A stretch of 48,976 bases of DNA. Origin: an uncultured Methanobrevibacter sp. (GTDB taxonomy: Archaea > Methanobacteriota > Methanobacteria > Methanobacteriales > Methanobacteriaceae). The stretch's first letter is position 1; the number at the start of each line of letters is the position of its first letter. The stretch is from assembly GCA_902782595.1 (NCBI GenBank), contig CACZNW010000022.1:1-48976 (forward strand). The letters run 5' to 3'. Below are positions 32,774 through 40,956 of the stretch, piece by piece. The notes beneath the pieces are model-generated. The model did not search any database. It had not been told where the DNA came from and saw nothing but the letters and a program-made list of their open reading frames with translations. The translations under genes and the position numbers were made by a program.

Positions 32774-33871
32774 CTAGTTTGCTCCGCTGAAATATTTTAA
32801 TATTGGTATCTTGCTAAATATAAATGTTATCAACCAGGCAAGGAATGTTATGGCCATTAAGACAACTGGAATATATGCCGGACTTAATGAGTATATCGGT
32901 GTGATATTCTTAGTTACCCATCCTAACGGATATAATATGAAATAATGAGTTAAAAACATTCCATAACTGCATACGCTTATGGATAATATGATTGTTGACA
33001 TATAAGTGTCTTTAAAGAAGGAATAAATCCTGTTTTTAATAGTGTCTTTGTTATTTTCACAATACTTGCTGAAATACATGACGAATAGGAATAAACCTAT
33101 TGCCTGTAATGTAGAAACTATCCTTCTGTAACCATAATAAATTAACTTATCTGCATGAGAACTTTGAATCATAGTGTAGTTAATATTTACTAGTGTAAAT
33201 ACAATTAATAATGCCAGTCCGATTAAATACATTTGTTTATCTGAAAATCTGAATTTTTTAACAGACAAATAGTAACCCAAAGGGAAATAACCGAAATAAC
33301 CTGCAAAAATCTCTGTCCAGCCGAGAGAATGTGCTGAAACAAGTTTGGTGAAAAAGTCTATTTTAAGGTCTTTAAGAATAATTATGAATACAAACCATAA
33401 TATTAAAAGATATGCCAATCCCTCAAGGTCATATTCCTTAATAAATGAATTAAGAATAGGTAATAATAAATAGGCTCCAATTAACATCCATACAAACCAA
33501 TATTCGCTTGTAGCAATGATACGCACATATTCGGTCAATGTCCAGGGATTGCCATAACATATCATGAACAGAAATGGATGAAGTAGTGCCCAAAATATAA
33601 ATGGAATTAAAATTCTTGAAAATCTTCTTTTTATGAAATCCTTTAATTTATAATCTCTATTCAACAATAGAGCACCACTTATCATTAAAAATATGGGAAC
33701 ACCAATGACTGCAATGTCTTGAAAACATATTGCAAAACACCAGTCAAATGTTCCGACAGGGTGTGTATATGAAAACTGTTTGGCTGTATGTGACAATATA
33801 ACAAGAATAATAGCTAGTGTCCTTAATACATCATAATAAAATATCCGTTTACTGTTATCATATGCTCCCAT
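32774..33871 (-). CDS. Acyltransferase family 3 membrane protein
   Basis: A 365-residue protein with about ten membrane helices. RIFYYDVLRTLAIILVILSHTAKQ is the N-terminal catalytic signature (His in SHT), and GVPIFLMISGALLLNRDYKLKDFIKRRFSRIL is the second block. It is closely related in layout to the acyltransferase at 28173 but shorter in the loops. A GGAGAT site precedes the start. It is first of a minus-strand set (33871 down to 29548) embedded in a plus-strand island and divergent from the GT2 at 34216. Role: probable O-acylation of surface glycans. Confidence 0.9.
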   Translation of the reverse strand: MGAYDNSKRIFYYDVLRTLAIILVILSHTAKQFSYTHPVGTFDWCFAICFQDIAVIGVPIFLMISGALLLNRDYKLKDFIKRRFSRILIPFIFWALLHPFLFMICYGNPWTLTEYVRIIATSEYWFVWMLIGAYLLLPILNSFIKEYDLEGLAYLLILWFVFIIILKDLKIDFFTKLVSAHSLGWTEIFAGYFGYFPLGYYLSVKKFRFSDKQMYLIGLALLIVFTLVNINYTMIQSSHADKLIYYGYRRIVSTLQAIGLFLFVMYFSKYCENNKDTIKNRIYSFFKDTYMSTIILSISVCSYGMFLTHYFILYPLGWVTKNITPIYSLSPAYIPVVLMAITFLAWLITFIFSKIPILKYFSGAN

Positions 33872-34215
33872 TTTAATCTCCTATCCGTTATTAAGGGGTT
33901 GTTGAAATTTAACTTTGTAAAATTTTCCCTCATTTCATTTTCTATATTTGGGAGTATCACATTAAATAATTTATGATTTTTTAATTTGATTTGTTAATCA
34001 TAAGTTAAAAATATTATATATATTTTTACTTATAATTGTACATATGTTTTATTTAATGATGATAAAGTATAAATTGAACAGTAATGATGCAACTAAATGC
34101 AAAATGCAAAAATTAGTTAATATTTTGATATCTAATGAACATGATGTTTCAACGATTAATTTTAAATATATTTAATAATAGATTTAATACTGTATAAGGT
34201 AAAAGTAGTGAAATA
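33872..34215. promoter_or_regulatory. Divergent intergenic region, acyltransferase and GT2
   Basis: A 344-nt A+T-rich gap without a gene. It has a TATA-like AATATTATATATATTTTTAC (about 34009-34028). A direct repeat ATGCAAA (twice, about 34097-34109) sits inside a small inverted repeat AACTAA/TTAGTT (34091-34096 and 34113-34118). Promoters for both flanking genes are expected here. The start at 34216 has no strong ribosome binding site. Confidence 0.4.
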
Positions 34216-36153
34216 ATGACCAATCCTAAAATTTCGGTTATAATTCCAATTTATAATGTTGAAGATTATCTTGAAGATACATTAGATTCCATCTTAAATC
34301 AAACTATTTTGGATGATATTGAAGTTTTGATGATTGATGATGGAAGCACCGACAATTCAAGATATATTATAGAAAGATATGCCCTTGATTATGAAAATTT
34401 CCATGCATTTCATAAAGAAAATAACGGACAGGGTGTTGCGAGAAATTTTGGTTTGAAATATGCTAAAGGAGAATATATTCATTTTTTAGATTCTGATGAT
34501 ATTATAATCCCGGATAGTTATGAAAAATTATATAATGTAGTTAGTCAGGGTAATCATGATTTTATTGTAGCAAATGTGTTGAGATTTGACAGGTATAACT
34601 GCAAAAATGAAAAATTATTTAAAAACAGTTTGCAGGGATTGAAAGAAAATACGAAACTTTGCGGTTTGGATAATCATCCTCAACTGGTTTGGGACAGCAT
34701 TGCATGTAACAAGCTTATTAAAAAACAATTTTTGGAAGAAAAAAATATTAAATTTTTAGAGAGAAAAATATTTTTTGAAGATCTGTTATTTTCTATTGAA
34801 TGTTATTGTGAATCTGAATCTTTTGTGTTTTTAGATTATTACTTCTATTACTGGAGACTTAGAACCGATTCTTCATCAGTTACTCAAAATAATAAGGATA
34901 TTAAAAACTTTAAGGACAGATTGGAAATAATCAGATTAATTTGGGATTTAATTAAAAAATATGATCTTAAAGATTCAACAGTAAATGTTCTATATGAAAA
35001 ATGGTTATCTCATGATTTAATGTTATTTATCAAAAAAATTGATAATTATCCTTTAGAACTCATTGATGATTTGCTGGATGAGATACTGGACATAATTTCT
35101 CTAATTCCAAGGGAACTTAAGGAAAATCTTGATTCATATTCTAAAATTGTTTATAAAATGATTGAAAATAAAGATATTGATAACTTATTGTATTTTGCAC
35201 CTTTGCAAAATAAATTAAAGAGTAATCCTGACATGAAATTAAATCTAAATCAGGAATATCTTAATCTGATTGATTTCATTGAAGATAGTGCAAATGAAGA
35301 GTTGTCAGTTAAAAAAACTGATGTGGCTCATGATGATAAAAATATTTTCATAGAATTTGAAGCCAAAATTAATTATTTATCTTCAAAATCATCTCATAAT
35401 ATTAATGCAATTTTAATTGATGAAAATGATAATGAATTTGATTTGAAAATAACAGACAATCAGATTATTGTTCCATTTGATTTAATTATGGATAAACATT
35501 TCCTTAAAATAAAAATGAAGTATTGCTATGAATCTTATTGTAAGGAATCTTATTTAATCAATACCAGGAGGCAAAGTATTATTTTTAATAATTCCGATTT
35601 TGAGTTTGGTATTGGATTAAACAAAATATTTTTCATCAATATCAGAAAGATAAGCACAGATTTAATATGTATAAATAATATTGATTTTGTTGATGATTCT
35701 TTTGTATTTGAGGGTAAAAGTAAGCACAGATTTGATTCCGTGATGATTGAAAATGTTGTTTTTCTTGAAAAAATCAGTTATCCCGTTATTTTTAAAAATG
35801 ATGATTTTTCATTTATAATCCCATATTCCGATATGATAAGTTCACCAATCAGAAAATGGGAATTAAAATCCGGTTATTTAATGGAACTGCCTAAAAAGTT
35901 CACATTTTTCGAGTCATGTATTGAAATTTATTTTGCAAATACTCGAAATAAAATATTAATGTCTGTTGATTATTATGATAATTTAAAGAGAATATCTAAG
36001 TTAAATAATGATTTAATATCGTCAAGAGGAAAAATTAGAAAGTTAAAAGCAAGAAATTCAGAATTAACTGATGAAATTAAAGAATTAAAAAAACTTATTC
36101 GGGAGTATAGGTCTAGAAAAGTTGTAAGGTTTGCCGATAAATTTAAACGTTAA
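34216..36153 (+). CDS. GT2 glycosyltransferase with long C-terminal extension and coiled coil
   Basis: A 645-residue protein. Residues about 5-110 are a canonical GT-A family 2 domain: KISVIIPIYNVEDYL, MIDDGSTDNS, GVARNFGL and HFLDSDDII (DSDD metal site). A helical part follows to about 370. Residues about 375-590 look like a beta-sandwich linker domain (DKNIFIEFEAKINYL, KSKHRFDSVMIENV), similar in style to the middle of the protein at 40957. A coiled coil (about 595-635) ends in the basic tail RSRKVVRFADKFKR. It is probably a sugar transferase for the surface polymer; donor and acceptor unknown. Confidence 0.85.
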   Translation: MTNPKISVIIPIYNVEDYLEDTLDSILNQTILDDIEVLMIDDGSTDNSRYIIERYALDYENFHAFHKENNGQGVARNFGLKYAKGEYIHFLDSDDIIIPDSYEKLYNVVSQGNHDFIVANVLRFDRYNCKNEKLFKNSLQGLKENTKLCGLDNHPQLVWDSIACNKLIKKQFLEEKNIKFLERKIFFEDLLFSIECYCESESFVFLDYYFYYWRLRTDSSSVTQNNKDIKNFKDRLEIIRLIWDLIKKYDLKDSTVNVLYEKWLSHDLMLFIKKIDNYPLELIDDLLDEILDIISLIPRELKENLDSYSKIVYKMIENKDIDNLLYFAPLQNKLKSNPDMKLNLNQEYLNLIDFIEDSANEELSVKKTDVAHDDKNIFIEFEAKINYLSSKSSHNINAILIDENDNEFDLKITDNQIIVPFDLIMDKHFLKIKMKYCYESYCKESYLINTRRQSIIFNNSDFEFGIGLNKIFFINIRKISTDLICINNIDFVDDSFVFEGKSKHRFDSVMIENVVFLEKISYPVIFKNDDFSFIIPYSDMISSPIRKWELKSGYLMELPKKFTFFESCIEIYFANTRNKILMSVDYYDNLKRISKLNNDLISSRGKIRKLKARNSELTDEIKELKKLIREYRSRKVVRFADKFKR

Positions 36154-36227
36154 CAAAGTTCAGATGGAATATTATTTATATATTTCTTACTAAATTTAAT
36201 AATATAAAGTTCAATTGGGAGTTCAAT

Positions 36228-37385
36228 ATGGTTAAAATTTCTATTCTTATTCCAGTTTATAATGCAGAGGAATTTCTTCATGATTCCATTCCCTCATTAT
36301 TAAATCAGACTCTAGATGATATAGAATTAATATGCGTTAATGATGGGTCAAAAGATAATTCATTAAATATCTTAAATGAATTTGCATCCATGGATTCACG
36401 TGTTAAAGTTATAAATAAAGAAAATGGAGGATGTGGTTCTGCAAGAAACCGAGCATTAGATGAGGCTAGCGGGGACTATATTTATTTCTTCGATCCGGAT
36501 GATATGATTGAAAATAATGCATTAAAGCTTGCTTACAATATGGCAGTTAAGAATAATTCTGATTTAGTTATCTTCAAATCAAATGTATTTGATAAAAACG
36601 GAATAAGCAACAGAGAAACTTATTTTACATATAATCGCACAATAGACAAGAAAGATTTTGAAAATTTATCATTTAAGCATATAAAAGAATATGTTTTAAA
36701 AGGAGGTTATGCTCCTTGGTCTAAATTATATAAAAAAGATTTCATTGATTCATATGATGATTTCAGATTCAACATAGGCCTTGCTTTTGATGATACACCT
36801 TTTCATGTAAAAACCATGCTTAGAGCTAAAAGAATCTCTTTTATAAATAAGTTTTTACATCATTATAGGGTTGACAATGTAAATTCTGTGAATCACACTT
36901 CTTCAAACGGTTTTGATATTTTTAAAATCATAGATATTGTGGAAGATATTCTAGTTAATGAAAACTATTTTGAAGAACTGGAAACCGAATTTTATGTATT
37001 TCAGATACATCATACATTACTCTACATAGTCTCTACGAATTCGGCGGATTATTATGATACTGCCCGTGAAAGATTTAAAAAAATTGATCGCAATCATCTC
37101 AAAGGCCATAAATATCTAACATCATATTTCGATTTGGTTTTAGAATATGAAGATTACAACGAGTTCAAACCACTTTATGAGAAGTTACTTTTGGAAAATA
37201 AGATTACAAGATATGAAAATCAGATAAATAAATTAAAAAATGAAAATTCCAAACTTAAAAAAATGAACTCTCAATTAAAAAAGGAAAATAAAATACTTAA
37301 GAAACATAATGATGAATTAGTTAACTCTAAAAGTTATAAAATTACTAAACCTTTACGTGAAATAAAAAAAATGGTTGATAAATAA
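36228..37385 (+). CDS. GT2 glycosyltransferase with coiled-coil tail
   Basis: A 385-residue protein with GGGAG as ribosome binding site. GT-A domain with VKISILIPVYNAEEFL, CVNDGSKDNS, GGCGSARNRAL and YFFDPDDMIEN (DPDD metal site), all intact. The C-terminal about 60 residues form a Lys/Asn/Leu coiled coil (ENQINKLKNENSKLKK) ending SKSYKITKPLREIKKMVDK, a tail shared with other proteins in this island. It is cytoplasmic, perhaps docked at the membrane through the basic tail. The LicD gene follows after 202 nt. Confidence 0.9.
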   Translation: MVKISILIPVYNAEEFLHDSIPSLLNQTLDDIELICVNDGSKDNSLNILNEFASMDSRVKVINKENGGCGSARNRALDEASGDYIYFFDPDDMIENNALKLAYNMAVKNNSDLVIFKSNVFDKNGISNRETYFTYNRTIDKKDFENLSFKHIKEYVLKGGYAPWSKLYKKDFIDSYDDFRFNIGLAFDDTPFHVKTMLRAKRISFINKFLHHYRVDNVNSVNHTSSNGFDIFKIIDIVEDILVNENYFEELETEFYVFQIHHTLLYIVSTNSADYYDTARERFKKIDRNHLKGHKYLTSYFDLVLEYEDYNEFKPLYEKLLLENKITRYENQINKLKNENSKLKKMNSQLKKENKILKKHNDELVNSKSYKITKPLREIKKMVDK

Positions 37386-37587
37386 ATATTTTGGTTATTA
37401 ATTCAGGTTTGTTGGTTTGTAATGTGAAATAAAGTTTTTTCCAATGGGTTAACATAATTTTTTCTAAAATTCAAAATCATTATTTTAAAAAAATCAAAAA
37501 ATCAACAGATAAAAGGTATTTTCAACTTAAATATTGGAGAATAGGTTTATAAGGTTGTTTTAATAAATAATAAGTAGGTGTTATTAA

Positions 37588-38559
37588 ATGGTTTTCAATA
37601 AATTCAAGCAAAAAATTTTGAATAGTAGTGAATCTTATAATTATTATAAAGCAAAATCTAAAGAAGCGGAAAAGTATGAAAAAATTTTAGATTCTTATAA
37701 TAAACTTTTCAATTCATTATATCTTGATTTTGAACTCACTCCAACACCATTTTTAAGAAATGTAAGGGAACTCGGATATGAATCTCTTACTTTTTTAGAT
37801 AATGTATGTAAAAAATATAATTTGAACTGGTGGCTTGATGGAGGAACGCTCCTGGGAGCAGTTCGACATGGAGATTTTATCCCATGGGATGATGATTTGG
37901 ATACCGCAATGATGAGAGCAGATTATAATGTATTGTGTGATGTAATTGATGATGAAATAATTAATAACGGATTGGATAATGTTACAGCCACATTCAAATC
38001 AGAAACTTACAGGAAAGAACCTGTTCACAGGTGGATTCAGATACACTACAAACACCCAGATTATTTTGAAAAGAAATATTCATTTGTAGGATTGGATATT
38101 TTCCCATTCGATTATCTGAAAGGTTATCACGGACAAAATATTGAAGACCAGTATCAGGAAGCCAGAGCACGTTTTTATCGTGAAAACCGTGAAGGTCTTG
38201 ATTATGATAGCGCATTAAAGAACTGTTATGATAGTTTAAATCTTAGTTTTGAAAGCCAAGATCATTATATTTCAGGTGTTGAAGGAACAAGGGGGCCAGT
38301 CAATACATATAAGTTAGTTATGATGGAAACCGATAAGTTATTCCCTCTTAAAAGAATCAACTTTGGAGTGAATAAATATCCTGTTCCTAATGACTATATT
38401 GATTATTTGATTGCACAATATGGTGAGAGTTATCTTAAAATCCCTAAAGTAATCAGAGATCATAACAGATTAGGTAGAATTCGTGGAATTGAAGGAATTA
38501 ATGAAAAATTGGAAGAAGCAGTTAATATTTTCAAAAAAGCAAATCAAAATTTTAAATAA
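37588..38559 (+). CDS. LicD/fukutin-family phosphotransferase
   Basis: A 323-residue protein. NWWLDGGTLLGAVRHGDFIPWDDDLDTAMMRADY (residues about 81-114) is the defining LicD motif, with Asp84 and the DDD metal cluster at 101-103. LDIFPFDYLKG and a C-terminal YPVPNDYIDYLIAQYG are further family features. LicD proteins transfer phosphocholine or polyol-phosphate such as ribitol-phosphate from a CDP donor to a glycan. In this setting, a phosphodiester decoration of the surface polymer is likely. It has an AGGTGT ribosome binding site. The donor cannot be predicted from sequence. Confidence 0.92.
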   Translation: MVFNKFKQKILNSSESYNYYKAKSKEAEKYEKILDSYNKLFNSLYLDFELTPTPFLRNVRELGYESLTFLDNVCKKYNLNWWLDGGTLLGAVRHGDFIPWDDDLDTAMMRADYNVLCDVIDDEIINNGLDNVTATFKSETYRKEPVHRWIQIHYKHPDYFEKKYSFVGLDIFPFDYLKGYHGQNIEDQYQEARARFYRENREGLDYDSALKNCYDSLNLSFESQDHYISGVEGTRGPVNTYKLVMMETDKLFPLKRINFGVNKYPVPNDYIDYLIAQYGESYLKIPKVIRDHNRLGRIRGIEGINEKLEEAVNIFKKANQNFK

Positions 38560-38638
38560 CTATTTATCCGAATTCGAATATTTTTATTGGTTAAAGTGAT
38601 AAGAGTGTATTTAATTGTATCATTAATATTTTCCATTC

Positions 38639-38651
38639 TTTGTTAAACAAA
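38639..38651. promoter_or_regulatory. Small palindrome before adhesin-like gene
   Basis: TTTGTT-A-AACAAA (38639-38651), 21-33 nt upstream of the ATG at 38672 and just before the GGTGG ribosome binding site. Its position matches the palindrome before the adhesin gene at 21819 and shares the outer TTTG/CAAA bases. Regulatory role is inferred only. Confidence 0.35.
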
Positions 38652-38671
38652 TAGTGGTGGTTTTTGTTAAT

Positions 38672-40642
38672 ATGGGATTTAAGAGTTGTTTGATAATTAT
38701 CACAATATTTATATTATTAATTAGTTGTGGAAGTATGGTTTATGCAGTATCGGACAGTAATGATTCTGCAGCTATAAATTATTATGATGATGAAATTATC
38801 TCAATAGAAAATGAAAATCAAATTATTGAGTCGGATGAAAATAGTTCCGGAGTTTATGATAACGATAATTTAGAAAATAATTCCATTAAATCTTTTTCAT
38901 ATCTGGCTGATTTAATTGATAATGCTGAAGAAAATTCAACAATTTATTTAAATGAATCTTGTAAATTCAATTCAAGTTTGGATAATGCATCATTGATTGA
39001 TGGTGTTGTAATTTCAAAAAACATAACTGTAATAGGTAAAAATAATCCGTTTATTGATGGAAGTGGGATTGCTAGAGGATTTAATATAAATTCGGGATGC
39101 TGTGTTATTTTAAAGAATATTCTATTTAAAAATGGATATACTAAAAACGGTGGTGGAGGAGCAATAATTGTTGGGAAAAATTCCAATCTTTTAGTAGATA
39201 ACTGTACTTTCCACGACAATAAAGTTTATAATGCCAATGGTGGTGCAATATATGGTCTTGATTCATCAAATATCACGGTCAACAATACAGAATTCTACGG
39301 TAATAGAGGTATTCGTGTTAGCAGTTTAGCCTGGAAAGAATATAAATGTGGAATGGGTAGTGTCATTTGTATGAGGATTGGCTCAAATCTAAAACTATAT
39401 AATAGTATTATTAGAGATAACATCGGTTCTTTAACAACCATATTGATTATTACATGGGATGATGTAAACACTGATCAAAGCACATTATATGTAGAAAATT
39501 GTTTATTTGAGAATAACTCCGCTAAAAGTAATGGTGTGATATATTTGGATGAATTTGGAATAGCAAAAATTATTAATTCCACTTTTAGACATAATATTGT
39601 AACTTCTTATGGTTCAGTTGTTGTTTTTGATACATCAATCTCAGCTATTGTTGAAAATTGTACATTTGAACAAAATTGTGCAGTTAGTGGAGGAGCAATT
39701 TTTATTACTTCATATGATTCTAAATACCGGTCACATGTTAAAATAGAGGATTCTGCATTCATCAAAAATAGTGCTACTCAAGGTGGTGCTATTGTTTCTA
39801 AGTATTGTGTAACAGAAATAAATAATGTTTCATTTATTGAAAATTATGCTTCTTTATATGGTGGAGCAATTTATTCCCGTACAGGTTCTATTAGTATTGT
39901 TAATTCATATTTTTCTGAAAATGTTGCTGATTATGGTGGTGGATTGTATTTAAAAACTAATAAAAATACTGTATTTGATTCATCATTTGTTAAAAATTAT
40001 GCTTTTATAGCAGGTGGAGCGATATATTCAACAATGAAAAAAATATCTACAAAAGGTTGTATTTATTCTAAAAATATTGCTTTTAAGGCTTCAAAAATTT
40101 ATGGAGCATATTTTGCTAAGATTACAAAATACATTTCCGCTAATGGTAGGGTTAAATTGAAAATTAAATTATCTTCTCTGTGGAAAATGCCAATTTCACA
40201 AAAAATTAAAATAAAATTACCAGGATACACAAGTAAATGGTTAAAAACTAATAAAAAAGGTAAATTACAATTTCGGGTTCCTAAAAATAAGGCTGTTTCT
40301 AAAAAGAAATTGTCTATAAAAATGTATCCGGGAGTTTGTTATATCAAAAAGTATGCTTATAAACGTTCGGCGAATATAACTCTGCCCGATGAGGTTAAAA
40401 AATCTTCTAAGCTAAAAATTTCAATTAGAAACCATGGATCTAAAAAACTTATTAAAAAAACTAAATTTAAAGTAAAAATTTATTCTGGAAACAAGTTTAA
40501 AACATTTAACTTAAAAACCAATTCAAAAGGGATTATTAAAATAAATATGAATTCATTCTCAAAAGGTAATCACAAAATTTTGTTTTATTTAAATAATAAC
40601 AAATATTATATTAATAAAAAGGTCTCTTTTGAAATTATATAG
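38672..40642 (+). CDS. Secreted beta-helix adhesin-like protein with Ig-like C-terminus
   Basis: About 656 residues from ATG 38672 (MGFKSCLIIITIFILLISCG; GGTGG upstream). The frame extends to a GTG at 38654, but the signal peptide fits the ATG. It has a signal peptide, an acidic linker, a beta-helix of about 360 residues (NGGAIYG, GGAIF, YGGAIYS coils) and a Lys-rich Ig-like C-terminal region of about 190 residues. It is a clear paralogue of the minus-strand gene at 29548: the coil block with SLTTILIITWDDVN and ENCLFENNSAKSNGVIYLD is almost the same in both. No anchor is visible; wall retention may rely on the basic C-terminus (inference). Confidence 0.86.
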   Translation: MGFKSCLIIITIFILLISCGSMVYAVSDSNDSAAINYYDDEIISIENENQIIESDENSSGVYDNDNLENNSIKSFSYLADLIDNAEENSTIYLNESCKFNSSLDNASLIDGVVISKNITVIGKNNPFIDGSGIARGFNINSGCCVILKNILFKNGYTKNGGGGAIIVGKNSNLLVDNCTFHDNKVYNANGGAIYGLDSSNITVNNTEFYGNRGIRVSSLAWKEYKCGMGSVICMRIGSNLKLYNSIIRDNIGSLTTILIITWDDVNTDQSTLYVENCLFENNSAKSNGVIYLDEFGIAKIINSTFRHNIVTSYGSVVVFDTSISAIVENCTFEQNCAVSGGAIFITSYDSKYRSHVKIEDSAFIKNSATQGGAIVSKYCVTEINNVSFIENYASLYGGAIYSRTGSISIVNSYFSENVADYGGGLYLKTNKNTVFDSSFVKNYAFIAGGAIYSTMKKISTKGCIYSKNIAFKASKIYGAYFAKITKYISANGRVKLKIKLSSLWKMPISQKIKIKLPGYTSKWLKTNKKGKLQFRVPKNKAVSKKKLSIKMYPGVCYIKKYAYKRSANITLPDEVKKSSKLKISIRNHGSKKLIKKTKFKVKIYSGNKFKTFNLKTNSKGIIKINMNSFSKGNHKILFYLNNNKYYINKKVSFEII

Positions 40643-40956
40643 GTTTGCTTGGTTGATGATTAAAAAGATGTATAAACACAAGTAAGATTAAAAATTTTTA
40701 ACATAATAATTCAGGTCTAATTTAAGAAAATGGAGATATGTAGTTTTAATGATAAGCATTATCTAATTTAACATCTTTGTTAGCTTTAATATAATGTTTG
40801 AACTATTATAGGAAAATTCTAACATTTCATTGACAGTTCTTGATTTAAATTCGCAAAATTTTAAATAATATTATAATTAAATATTTAACTACTGTTATTC
40901 AGGGGGCTATTTTAATTCCAACTCATACGAACAAAAAATTTAAATTTTCAATTATT
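40643..40956. other. Intergenic region containing upstream extension of the next frame
   Basis: A 314-nt A+T-rich gap. Its right end (from 40846) is open in the frame of the gene at 40957 and encodes FKFSIIM, the first strand expected of a GT2 fold, but has no ATG, GTG or TTG start. AGGGGG at 40901-40906 is a good ribosome binding site 8 nt before an ATT codon at 40915. The rest holds nothing recognisable. Confidence 0.5.

Noticed and set aside
29548..33871. Minus-strand block as an inserted mobile element
   Set aside because: No transposase, integrase or terminal direct repeats were found; inversion between adhesin paralogues explains the orientation more simply.
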